A DNA stretch of 33,519 nt from Microbacterium sp. (GTDB taxonomy: Bacteria; Actinomycetota; Actinomycetes; Actinomycetales; Microbacteriaceae), in NCBI GenBank assembly GCA_003524435.1, contig DQHP01000154.1, positions 1-33,519 of the forward strand, written 5' to 3'. The notes under the pieces were generated by a model. The model was given only the letters and a program-made list of their open reading frames with translations. It searched no databases and was not told the origin of the DNA. Positions 1-8,700 of this stretch are shown in pieces. The position numbers and the translations under genes are program-made. Every line of letters begins with the position of its first letter. The stretch's first letter is position 1.

Positions 1-692
1 AGAGTGAGGCTCTGTGCGGCGAGGATGCCGGGGCCATCCGGGCGCAATTGCATACCGTTCACCGACCGGATGCTGGTGAGCCCGTGGTCTAGTCGCACAC
101 GAGCAAGAAACCCGCGCGGGCCCGTCGCCGTGCCAATACGGCGGGTGTCGGCACCGAACGAGCGGGCAAGTTCCGCCGTCCCCGAGCCGGCTGCGAGCAC
201 GACGGTGTCGGCCTCGAGCATGGCGGTGTCAGGTTTGGCGGTGGCTGTCTTCGGGGCCTCTGGCGCAGCATCCGATGCGGTGTACTCAACGATGATCTTG
301 TCAGCGCGACGATCAAGGCGTTGCACGTGAGCCCTCACGTGCAGGGCACCGCCTGCCTTCACGAGCCGTTCACGATGCGCGGCGATGAAGCGCTCGACGT
401 CGACATAGCCGTCCTCCTTCGTGACAACATCATCGAGGTCGGATCCGGTCTGCACGAACCATTCACCACTGCCGTGCCGAACGTGCTCGGCCCGGGCTGC
501 CGCTTTGAACTCCGCATACGCTGAGTCGACTGCGTTCGCGTTTACCCACGCGAAGCTCGCTGCTGACGTGTGCGTCATACTCGGAGCATCCGTCACGAGC
601 GTGACGCGGCTGCCGGTCTCAGCAATGTGTGCGGCGGCCGACGTTCCGAGGACGCCGCCGCCCACGACGACGACGTGATGCGGTGCGGTCAT
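1..692 (-). CDS. FAD-dependent amino-acid oxidase (DAO family), 3' end outside window
   Basis: Translating the minus strand from an ATG at 692 gives about 230 residues with no stop before the window edge, so the C-terminus is missing. The N-terminus (about residues 7-30) reads VVVVGGGVLGTSAAAHIAE, a Rossmann dinucleotide-binding GxGxxG motif, followed by a TSAASFAWVNAN segment typical of D-amino-acid/glycine oxidase-like flavoproteins. These enzymes oxidatively deaminate amino acids to 2-oxo acids with FAD; the exact substrate cannot be read here. The start codon overlaps the metI stop in an ATGA arrangement, so it should be translated with the methionine-type importer as the last known gene of that operon. 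I infer that it processes an amino acid brought in by that transporter, possibly a D-amino acid. Family assignment is fairly sure; substrate is not. Confidence 0.8.
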   Translation of the reverse strand, partial: MTAPHHVVVVGGGVLGTSAAAHIAETGSRVTLVTDAPSMTHTSAASFAWVNANAVDSAYAEFKAAARAEHVRHGSGEWFVQTGSDLDDVVTKEDGYVDVERFIAAHRERLVKAGGALHVRAHVQRLDRRADKIIVEYTASDAAPEAPKTATAKPDTAMLEADTVVLAAGSGTAELARSFGADTRRIGTATGPRGFLARVRLDHGLTSIRSVNGMQLRPDGPGILAAQSLT

Positions 693-1384
693 CCGTCAAT
701 GAATCGGCGTGCGATCCGATTCCCCAGCAGCTGCACCAACTGCACGAGCCCGATGAGCACAAGGATGATGACGATCATTACGCCATAGTCGAAGCGCTGA
801 TATCCGTATGTCAGCGCGAGGTTTCCGAGCCCGCCGCCACCGACAACGCCGGCCACTGCGGTCGCGTCGATGAGCGCGACGAAGATGAAGGTGAGCGACA
901 GCAGAAGCGGCCCAAAGGCCTCGCGCACGACGAAGCCGAACAGGATGTGCAGCGGCTTCGCACCGACAGCCTTCGCTGCTTCTACGACGCCGGGGTCGAC
1001 GGCGACGAGATTCGACTCGGCCACGCGGGCAATGCCGACAGAGGCGGCGATCGTCAGCGGAAGGATGGCGGCCGCCGGACCGATGCTGGTGCCGATCAGC
1101 TCGCGAGTGAGCGGTGTGAGCGCGATCAACAAGATGATGAACGGGATCGGCCGCAGAGTGTTCACGATGATGTTGAGTGTGGTGTGCGCGATGCGGCTGT
1201 GCAGCAGTTGTCCTGGACGTGTGGCGAACAGGAAGATCGCGAGTACGAGGCCGATGATCGCCGCGAAGAAGAAGGACACCGTGACCATGAACAGCGTCTC
1301 TGCGAGCGCTTTCGCCACCTTCGGGACGACCACGTCAGTGTCGATGAACTGCGGGATGTCAATAAGTTGCGGGACGATCACCAT
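689..1384 (-). CDS. metI: Methionine-type ABC transporter permease MetI
   Basis: This 231-residue protein is almost entirely hydrophobic with about five or six membrane segments, as expected for the MetI permease of MetNIQ importers. The cytoplasmic coupling (EAA) loop is visible as EAAKAVGAKPLHILFGFVV, followed by the GGGGLGNLA segment characteristic of MetI-type permeases. It would form the membrane pore with the MetN ATPase and receive substrate from MetQ. Its ATG lies inside the end of metN, and its own stop overlaps the start of the FAD oxidase gene (ATGA), so the four genes are tightly coupled. Substrate could be L-methionine, D-methionine or a related amino acid. Length and motifs fit the family well. 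Confidence 0.92.
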   Translation of the reverse strand: MVIVPQLIDIPQFIDTDVVVPKVAKALAETLFMVTVSFFFAAIIGLVLAIFLFATRPGQLLHSRIAHTTLNIIVNTLRPIPFIILLIALTPLTRELIGTSIGPAAAILPLTIAASVGIARVAESNLVAVDPGVVEAAKAVGAKPLHILFGFVVREAFGPLLLSLTFIFVALIDATAVAGVVGGGGLGNLALTYGYQRFDYGVMIVIILVLIGLVQLVQLLGNRIARRFIDG

Positions 1385-2403
1385 GAGATCACCTCTGTTT
1401 GGCTCGCAAGCTCAGAGACGAATCGATCGATCGCCGGGTCATCGCCATAAAGCGCGAGGCTGAGTTGGCCATACGGCTGATCCTTCACTCGGGCGACGCC
1501 ACCCTGGATGATCGAGAAGTCCACAGCGTGTTCTCTGGCCAGGCGCGAGAGAACGGGGCCGTCGACGAGCGCGTCGTCGACCACGATCGAGATGCGACGT
1601 CCGTGAAAACGCTCGCGCAGCGCAGAGCGTTCGGTTTCGGTGAGCGATGTTCGAGTGTAAGAGCCGACGAGGCCCGCTGTCACGGGGTGCGCCGGGCGGG
1701 CGAGGATCTGGTGAATGTCACCTGATTCGACGATGTGGCCATCGCTGAGAATCGACACGCGATCCGCCAGTTGACTGATCACATCCATCTCGTGAGTGAC
1801 GACAACAATAGTGATGCCAAACTCGCGATTCACCGAGCGCAGCAGATCAACGATCTCGGTGGTCGTTTGCGGGTCAAGCGCGCTCGTTGCCTCGTCGGAG
1901 AGCAGGATTGACGGACGGCTGGCGATGGCGCGGGCGATTCCCACGCGTTGCTTCTGTCCACCGGAGAGTTGGCGTGGACGTGCGAACGCCTTGCCGCCGA
2001 GCCCGACGAAATCGAGAAGATCACCCACACGCCGAGCAATATCCGCCTCTTTCCAACCGGCGATCTTGAGTGGAGTGGCGATGTTTCCAAACACGGTGCG
2101 GGAGTTCCAGAGGCTGAATTGCTGGAACACCATGCCGACGCTGTGACGTAGCGTGCGCAGTTCTGCCTGCGAGAGTTTCTGCACGTCGACACCATCAACA
2201 TGCACCTCCCCGCGGGTAGGCGCTTCGAGCCCATTGATCATGCGCAACAGAGTTGATTTGCCTGCGCCCGAGCGACCGATGAGGCCGTAGATCTCCCCCG
2301 CCTGGATCGACAGATCAATGTTGTCGAGAGCGGGCGCGGAGGCCGCGTCTTTCTTTCCGGGGTATTGCTTGGAAACCCCGGTGAGGCGAATGCGCTCTGT
2401 CAT
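1378..2403 (-). CDS. metN: Methionine-type ABC transporter ATP-binding protein MetN
   Basis: A 341-residue ABC ATPase. Visible motifs are Walker A GRSGAGKST (residues 43-51), Q-loop Gln94, signature LSGGQ (146-150), Walker B ILLSDE (166-171) and the THEMD switch region. About 100 residues follow the ATPase core and look like the C-terminal NIL/C2 domain that in MetN homologues binds methionine and inhibits transport (known from the family, not shown here). The ATG at 2403 has an AAGGTG ribosome site a few bases upstream. The gene overlaps metI by 7 bases and lies 52 bases after metQ. It energises import through MetI at the inner face of the membrane. Confidence 0.93.
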   Translation of the reverse strand: MTERIRLTGVSKQYPGKKDAASAPALDNIDLSIQAGEIYGLIGRSGAGKSTLLRMINGLEAPTRGEVHVDGVDVQKLSQAELRTLRHSVGMVFQQFSLWNSRTVFGNIATPLKIAGWKEADIARRVGDLLDFVGLGGKAFARPRQLSGGQKQRVGIARAIASRPSILLSDEATSALDPQTTTEIVDLLRSVNREFGITIVVVTHEMDVISQLADRVSILSDGHIVESGDIHQILARPAHPVTAGLVGSYTRTSLTETERSALRERFHGRRISIVVDDALVDGPVLSRLAREHAVDFSIIQGGVARVKDQPYGQLSLALYGDDPAIDRFVSELASQTEVISW

Positions 2404-2426
2404 AGTTCACCTTCGGATGGCGTGGT

Positions 2427-2447
2427 CCGGATGCGCGCGGCATCCGG
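2427..2447 (-). other. Intercistronic stem-loop between metQ and metN
   Basis: A perfect 8-bp inverted repeat, CCGGATGC and GCATCCGG, surrounds a GCGCG loop in the 52-base gap between the metQ stop and the metN start. It has no T-tract, so it is more likely an mRNA processing or stability element, or a leaky attenuator, than a full terminator. Such hairpins after a binding-protein gene commonly raise binding-protein output relative to the rest of the operon. That role is inferred. Confidence 0.5.
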
Positions 2448-2455
2448 CGATGTCC

Positions 2456-3409
2456 TTATTGTGCCGTCAATTCGGCGAGCGCTGCGCGCAGGTCCTCGAC
2501 GGGAAGTTCCACGATCGTGGATTCGCCGCGCTTTTCTTCTTCTAACGCCGTGACGACCCGGTCATCGTGATAGGTCTTCTCCAAGAGGGCCCAGGCGGGG
2601 TTATCCGCGTTGTCTGCGGTCGTTGCAACGACGATCACGTAGGGACTCGAGGTCGATGCGGAGGAATCTTCCAAGGCGAGCGCGTCGTCGCTGGTGATCT
2701 CAAGTGCCGGGTCGAAGTCGTCGGTGGCGACGACTACCGCTTCGATTGTCGGATCGGAGTATGCCGTCTGGACCGACTCGTGTGCGAGACGCACCAGTTC
2801 GATGTTGTTGTCGTTGGCGGTGATGTCTTCTTCAACAGGGAAGACACCTGCGTCAGGGTCGACCTCGATGAGCCCGGCGCTCTGCAGGATGAACAGCGAA
2901 CGCGAGAAGTTCGCGGGGTCGTCGGGCACGGCGATCTTGGCACCCGCCGGGATGTCGGCGACGTCGGTGTGGGTGGTAGAGAACAGCCCCCAGGCGGAGA
3001 TGACGGTGGAGAACACGGGTGTGATGTCGGCGCCGGTTTCTTTATTGAACTGGCTCAGCCAGGCAACGTGCTGGAACGAGTTGGCGTCGACTTCACCCTC
3101 GACCAGCGCGGTGTTCGGAAGGTACGGGTCGTCGAAGTTGATGAACTCGATGTCGAGCCCGTTCTCGAGCCCCACCTCGATGATCGCATCCTGGAAGTTG
3201 CTCTGCGCGGTGTCAGCGATCGTTAGGGGAATCAGCTCGGTCTCACCGGCCTCGGGCTCAGAGGAATTCTGCACGAGGAGCGGGATCACGATTGCCGCGG
3301 CGATAGCAACAACGCCGACCGCCGCAACGATGAGCCCGATGCGCTTTCGTGACTTGCTCTTGGCGAGGTGCGCTTCGATCTCAGACTGCGTCGAGTTGTC
3401 GTTCGTCAC
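2456..3409 (-). CDS. metQ: MetQ-like substrate-binding protein, membrane-anchored without lipobox
   Basis: 317 residues of the NLPA/MetQ family. From about residue 58 the sequence LIPLTIADTAQSNFQDAIIEVG and later PNTALVEGEVDANSFQHVAWL match the fold's ligand-binding core. MetQ proteins normally carry a signal peptide with a lipobox cysteine; this one has no cysteine anywhere. Instead it starts with about 23 charged or polar residues (SKSRKR) and one hydrophobic segment (about 24-47), so it looks like an N-in, C-out uncleaved membrane anchor. The start is GTG at 3409 with GGAG 9 bases upstream. It is the first gene of metQ-metN-metI-oxidase. The 87 bases upstream show no recognisable SAM riboswitch. 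Ligand may be methionine or another amino acid. Confidence 0.88.
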   Translation of the reverse strand: MTNDNSTQSEIEAHLAKSKSRKRIGLIVAAVGVVAIAAAIVIPLLVQNSSEPEAGETELIPLTIADTAQSNFQDAIIEVGLENGLDIEFINFDDPYLPNTALVEGEVDANSFQHVAWLSQFNKETGADITPVFSTVISAWGLFSTTHTDVADIPAGAKIAVPDDPANFSRSLFILQSAGLIEVDPDAGVFPVEEDITANDNNIELVRLAHESVQTAYSDPTIEAVVVATDDFDPALEITSDDALALEDSSASTSSPYVIVVATTADNADNPAWALLEKTYHDDRVVTALEEEKRGESTIVELPVEDLRAALAELTAQ

Positions 3410-3475
3410 GGGATCTTCTCCGAAAGGTCTGGGACGAGGGTATAGCCGTCCGGTTACAGAATGATCCAGTGCTGA

Positions 3476-3494
3476 CGCGCGTTCAAATCGCGCG
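3476..3494 (-). terminator. Short GC hairpin just after the DHA2 transporter gene
   Basis: Immediately after the transporter stop at 3497 the minus strand reads CGCGCG, a 7-base loop, then CGCGCG, which can form a 6-bp GC-only stem. There is no following T-run, so as an intrinsic terminator it is weak. It could also be a leader element for metQ, whose start lies 67 bases further on. Confidence 0.3.
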
Positions 3495-3496
3495 AC

Positions 3497-5059
3497 CTAT
3501 GGCGTAACATCCGGGGGCGCGGCTTCCGATACGATGTCGCGGTCCACCGTCGTCTTCAGGGGCACCTCTTTAATGAAGCACAGCAGGATGACGGCGATGA
3601 CGGCCAGCGGCGCCATGCCGAGCAGGAGCGGAGTGAGAGCGTCGTTGTAGCCGTGAACCACGATGTCGCGCACGGGAGCGGATAGTTCCAGCGCTCCATG
3701 CGGAGTGAGCGATGCGATGTCGCCCACCTCAGCAAGCGCCTCCTCGGACGGAAGCCGTTCGCCGATAATGTCGACCAACCGCACCGCGAACAGGCTCCCG
3801 ATCACCGCGCTTCCCAACGATGCACCGATCTGACGGAAGAAGTTGTTCGATGCCGTCGCCGTACCGACCACTCTGTTCGGGAAGGTGTTCTGCACGATCA
3901 ACACGAGAATCTGCATGTTGACTCCGAGCCCCATTCCCAGCAGGCCCACGTCGATGCAGAACCTCCACAGCGGAGTCTCTGGCGTCATGGTGCCCAGCTG
4001 CACGAGTCCGATTGCGACCAGCACAGCTCCGGCAATCGGCATCCACTTGTAGCGGCCGTATTTACTCACAAGCCACCCGCTGGCAAGGGAGGAGATCAGC
4101 ATCATTCCCATCATCGGCACCATGAGGATGCCGGCAGTCGTGGCATCCTCACCGAACGCCATCTGCAAGTACGTCGGCAGGTAACCAATCGCTCCGAACA
4201 TCGCGACGCCGATGAGTAGACCGGCCGCGGTGGCGAGGTTGAAGTTGCGATGCCGGAACAGCCCCAGCGGGATGATCGGCTCCGCGGCTCGTCGCTCGGC
4301 GAAGACAAAGAGGACCGCGAAAACCACAGTCGCCGCGATGAGCGACAGAATGATTGGAGAGGTCCATGCGTAGTCGTTGCCACCCCAGGACGCGACCAGG
4401 ATCAGACTGGCTGTCGCGGCTGCGAGAGTCATCATGCCAAACACATCAACCTTTGGTTTGGAGTTCGTCCCCTTGGGCAGATGCAACAGCGTGATCGCGG
4501 CCACGAGCGCGAGCGCGCCGAGCGGAATGTTAAGCCAGAACGTCCAGCGCCAGTCGACTTCCTCGGTCAGCCAGCCGCCGAGAAGCGGGCCAGCCACTGA
4601 CGACACGGCGAAGACCGCGCCAATAATGCCCATGTATTTGCCGCGCTCACGCGCCGGGATGACATCGGCGACGATCGTCTGCGACAGGATGATGAGTCCA
4701 CCGCCACCGAGACCCTGCACGATACGTGCGACGATGAGCACAGTCATGTCGGGTGCGAGCGCACCGATGACCGAGCCGACCATGAACGTCAGGATCGCGA
4801 AGATCATCGGCCCCTTGCGGCCGATGAGGTCACTCATCTTGCCGTAGATCGGCATCATGATGGTCGACGCGAGGATGTAGGCGGTCATCACCCAGAGCAT
4901 CTGCTCGACGCCGCCAAGCTCACCCACCATCGTGGGCATTGCGGCAGCGAGAACCGTCTGGCTGAGCGAGGCGAGCAGCATCGCCAGCACCAACCCGATG
5001 AAGAGCAGGATGATGCCTCTGCGAGACTCGTAGGAGTGAGGGCGTGTTGTCGTGGTCAT
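3497..5059 (-). CDS. MFS drug/solute efflux pump, DHA2 (EmrB/QacA-like) family
   Basis: 520 residues with about 14 predicted membrane segments, the layout of the DHA2 family. Recognisable landmarks are the early MPTMVGELGG segment after TM1, the motif A loop GKMSDLIGRKGPM between TM2 and TM3, GLGGGGLI in TM4, and the GPLLGGWLTEEVDWRWTFWLNIPLG stretch around TM5-TM6. These proteins export drugs, dyes or metabolites using the proton gradient. The ATG at 5059 overlaps the stop of the TetR gene (ATGA), so regulator and pump are one operon, a common arrangement for inducible efflux. The exported compound is unknown. The C-terminal tail after the last membrane segment is short and acidic. Confidence 0.9.
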   Translation of the reverse strand: MTTTTRPHSYESRRGIILLFIGLVLAMLLASLSQTVLAAAMPTMVGELGGVEQMLWVMTAYILASTIMMPIYGKMSDLIGRKGPMIFAILTFMVGSVIGALAPDMTVLIVARIVQGLGGGGLIILSQTIVADVIPARERGKYMGIIGAVFAVSSVAGPLLGGWLTEEVDWRWTFWLNIPLGALALVAAITLLHLPKGTNSKPKVDVFGMMTLAAATASLILVASWGGNDYAWTSPIILSLIAATVVFAVLFVFAERRAAEPIIPLGLFRHRNFNLATAAGLLIGVAMFGAIGYLPTYLQMAFGEDATTAGILMVPMMGMMLISSLASGWLVSKYGRYKWMPIAGAVLVAIGLVQLGTMTPETPLWRFCIDVGLLGMGLGVNMQILVLIVQNTFPNRVVGTATASNNFFRQIGASLGSAVIGSLFAVRLVDIIGERLPSEEALAEVGDIASLTPHGALELSAPVRDIVVHGYNDALTPLLLGMAPLAVIAVILLCFIKEVPLKTTVDRDIVSEAAPPDVTP

Positions 5060-5688
5060 GGCAGCGTACGCAGTACCTCACGCAATGTTCGCAAACTCTC
5101 ATCGGCGTGAGGCCGGATGCTTGCGGTCGAGGTGTGATCCATCGTCACCTTGCGGATGCTGAGGCGCAGCACGGCATTGCAGGTCACAACGAGCGCGCGT
5201 GCGGCGTCGTCGATGTCGGCGACATGGGTGAAGGTTCCGGCAGCCCGCATCCGCTCTGCGACCACTTCGGCGATGCGTTGTTCGACGCCAATCATGCGCG
5301 CCCATTGCCGCTGGATGAGATGCGGATGCTTCGTTATGAGCGCCTTTCGCTGCGCCAGAAGTGCTTCATCACTGGGTGTGAAGACGCCGATCATGAGCGT
5401 GAGGATCTCTCCGATGAGATCGTCGGACGTCCCGGAGCGGAGTACATCGAGTTCGTCGTCGCTCGGCAGGCCCTCGTGCAGGCCGACGATCGCGTCTTCT
5501 TTCGTGGGGTAATAGTTGAAGAACGTGCGCGACGAGATGTCGACCCGGGCGCTAATGTCGGCAACCGTCGCTCCCTCTGGCCCGCGCTCCAGCGCGAGGT
5601 CGACGGCAGCGCGATGGATGGCATCACGCGTCTGTCGCTGCTTGCGCGCCCTCAGACCTTCAGGTTGTCGCCCCTCAAATTCTTGCAC
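5056..5688 (-). CDS. TetR/AcrR-family transcriptional repressor
   Basis: 210 residues. The N-terminal half has a TetR helix-turn-helix: TRDAIHRAAVDLALERGPEGATVADISARVDISSRTFFNYYPTKEDA, about residues 20-67. The C-terminal ligand-binding half is divergent, as usual. The start is GTG at 5688; there is no convincing Shine-Dalgarno sequence, and an AATAAT element ends 6 bases before it, so a leaderless transcript is possible. The gene overlaps the DHA2 pump and most likely represses itself and the pump until a ligand binds. A 17-bp palindrome ten bases upstream is the probable operator. The ATG at 5696 is in a different frame and was rejected as the start. Confidence 0.9.
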   Translation of the reverse strand: MQEFEGRQPEGLRARKQRQTRDAIHRAAVDLALERGPEGATVADISARVDISSRTFFNYYPTKEDAIVGLHEGLPSDDELDVLRSGTSDDLIGEILTLMIGVFTPSDEALLAQRKALITKHPHLIQRQWARMIGVEQRIAEVVAERMRAAGTFTHVADIDDAARALVVTCNAVLRLSIRKVTMDHTSTASIRPHADESLRTLREVLRTLP

Positions 5689-5697
5689 GTGGGCATT

Positions 5698-5714
5698 ATT
5701 GCACGCTCTGCAAT
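5698..5714. promoter_or_regulatory. Probable TetR operator
   Basis: A 17-bp perfect inverted repeat, ATTGCA-N5-TGCAAT, lies 9 bases upstream of the TetR gene start. Size, symmetry and position match operators of autoregulating TetR proteins. A TAAAAT hexamer on the minus strand abuts and overlaps the upstream edge and could be the -10 box, which would place the operator over the transcription start. Binding by the adjacent regulator is inferred. Confidence 0.65.
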
Positions 5715-5745
5715 TTTACGCGAACTGCACGCTGCCGCCATAGGC

Positions 5746-8700
5746 CTACTGCCTTACCTTCCGCGATCGCACGACCCACAGCAGTGCCCCAGCGATGATC
5801 AGGATGGCCGCGCCAGCCAACAGCCCCGAAAGGTCGCCCCCACCCGTGGTAGGGAGGCCGCCGTCATCTTGGCCCGGCGCGCCTGAGTCGTTGTCTCCAC
5901 CGGTGTCAGCGCCGTCTTCGTCACCCGAACCGTCACCGCCACCGTTGTCGCCATCGTCGCCACCGCCGCCGGGCGCACCCGTCACTGTCACTTCGAGTGA
6001 CTGCACTGCTTCGGCGTTACCCGCGACGTCAGTCGAGAAGAACTCAACGAGATAGTCACCCGCTCGATCGAGGACGATCTCGCTGGCGTCGGTCCAGTCC
6101 TCCCCATCGATACGCAGCTGCGTACCCGCGACTCCGGAACCCGCATCGGTGGCTGTGAGGGTCACCGTCACCGGCCCGGTCGCGGTTGCCCTGGCAGTCG
6201 TTTCACCCGCTTCGGCTTCCGTCACCGGCGCCGTCGCGTCGATCCGCACTGTCGCCGACTTCATCACCTCGTTACCTACCGCATCGCGCGCACGATAGTC
6301 GAGAGCGTGCTCACCTTCTTCTTCCACAGACAGCGCCTCAGTGAAGGCGGCAAACTCGTCATCTCCGAAGCGGTACTCGATCGTGGCGTCACCGCGGTCA
6401 TCGCTGGCCTCGAGATCGATGCCAACCGGCACCTCTTGGTACCAGCCGGTAGCCAGGTTGGGTGTCGCGGGATCGAAGCTCGCTCGCAGCTGCGGAGCGT
6501 TGACGTCGGCGGGAACCGGCAGCGTCCACACATCGGCGATCGAGGGATCGTAGTATGCGGCGTTGTCCTGGTTCTCGAATCTGATCCGCACGGTGTCGCT
6601 CGTCGCGTACTTCTCATCCACGACGAACTCGAACGTCTCGGTGCCCGCACCATCTGTGTGACTGGACGAGCGCAAGAACACCTCTTCATCATCGACGTAG
6701 ATCTTGTACCGCTTCTCCTGTGGCTTGTCGTAAGTCTCAATGGCCCGCACGACAAACGGTTCACCCTCATCGACTTCCATGTCGAACTCGAAGTACGAGA
6801 ACGGCGTCAAGTGTCCGGCGTATCGACGAGTCAGCCCTGCTTCGCTGCTGGTCCCCGAACTCTCGCTCGCCGTCAGCTCGTGTTCGGCTTCGTCGGCTGC
6901 ATCACCGAGATCAGCGTGCCGCGCGTCATCCACTGTGGGAAGCTCACCGAGCACGACGTCAAGCTTCACTTCTCCGCTCGCGAGGGTAACTTCTCCACGA
7001 GTGAAGTTCGCACCGAGAGTGATGCTGCGGCTCGCAGCCTCAGCGTCGCGGGACACATAGACCGCAGCGGTCACGGCAACACTTTCGCCAGCAGGGATCA
7101 CCAGCTGCTCACTGGGAAGCGAGGGCTGCCAGCCTTCCGGCAGTACAACCTCAAGGCGTCCGCTGACCGGTGTGGTCCCATCGTTTCGGATCTCCGCTTC
7201 GATCTCAACGACCGAGCCGCTCTCCGCCTCGGAGGGTGTTACCGTCACAGATTCCATAATCAACGGCGAATCGACGACAAGCGAGGTCTTCGCGCGCAGA
7301 GAGATCGTCGCTCCGCCGAACTCGTAGTCGAAGGTCGCTGTCGCGGCCGGCGTCGCAGGTAGTGCATCCTGTGGCACCGCGACGGTAACCGCACCTTCTG
7401 CCGTGGCTCCACCCGCAAGCGAGTCCGCGATCAGCACTGCGCCCGCAGGTTCGATCTCCCAATCAGCATCCTGCAGTGCAAGTGCAGCATTCACGTTCTG
7501 CACTTCGGCCGATCCGCCATTGCTGAACGTGAGCACAGCGTCGGCACTCTCGCCGGGCCGGTAGCCCGCTTCAGCGAAGGTGACGGTGGCCGAGAGTTCA
7601 AGCAGCGCGTTTATCGCGTCTTCCACCACCGATCGAAGCGTCGTTGCGGCGCGCTGAAGCTCCTTCACCGTTGCCGCGTCAGCATCTAGCGCCGCGACAT
7701 GAGCATCGAACGAATCCACTTCGCCAATGGCGCTGGCAAGCAACTCAGCGGCGTCGACGCGCTCTCCTTCCCGGAGCGCCTCCAGCGCCGACACTGCTTC
7801 TGAACGTCCCTCCTCAAGAGGTGCGCGCAGACGCTGCGCCTGTGAAGCGTTGATGTCACCGGCCTCCGTCAGCGCTGCCACTGTCTGAAGAGTTGCGTCG
7901 AACTGGTCGATGACCGTGCCGACCGCCGATAGGTCAGGGTCAACGACGAAGGAGTACTCGCCTGAGCCGACCGTCACAACCACCGAGCCATCTGCCACAG
8001 CGATGTCACGCACGCCCTTGACGTCCTCGAGCGGCGAACCACTCTCAGAGACTGCCCAGCCGTTCTCCGCAGGCAAGTGCACAGTGGCCTCGGTGCCGAC
8101 GGGGACCGTGACGTCCATCGTCAGAGCGCCGTCCTTGCTGCTCTTCCAGTCGTTGGATACTGTGCCGAAGGGCGTAGCGAGGCTGGTGTTCGCCCAGTCC
8201 ATCTCCGCGGTGACCGCAGGCTTGATCTCAATGTCACGGTATCCCGTGATCTCGGAGGCCTCGATCCCACCTACGTCGTGGAAGTACCAGTCCTCGACTG
8301 TGCCGAGGAAATAGTGTCCGAGCGAGCGAGCCTCCAGCGACCAGTGCTCCCACATCGAGGTCCCGCCGTTCTCGACGATGTAGCCCCAACTGGGATACGC
8401 CGTCTGAACTGCGAGCGTGTAGGCAAGGTCGGCGTAGCCGTTCTCCGTGAGGACCGGCAGCAGGTACTTCGTGCCGAGAACGCCCGTGTTCAGCGTGTTG
8501 CCGCGTTCGATCACGTTCGCGGCAATGCTGTCAGCAACACGCTGTTTCATCTCAGCATCCGGGGTCAGGCCGAAGGCGAGCGCCAGCGCGTTGTGCGTCT
8601 GACGGTATCCGCGATCTCCGTTGCCACGGTAATAGCCGGCATCAGCGTCGAGGAACGTCTCGTTGAAGGCGTCCTTGACGACCACCGCGTTCTCGGCGAA

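Noticed and set aside
629..1450. Long plus-strand open frames opposite metI, the rhamnosidase and the ABC genes.
   Set aside because: They are Arg/Asp/Glu-rich shadow frames of high-GC genes with no family resemblance and no ribosome sites.
3410..3496. SAM riboswitch or other leader in front of metQ.
   Set aside because: The gap is only 87 bases and shows no S-box-like conserved blocks; only a short GC hairpin is present.
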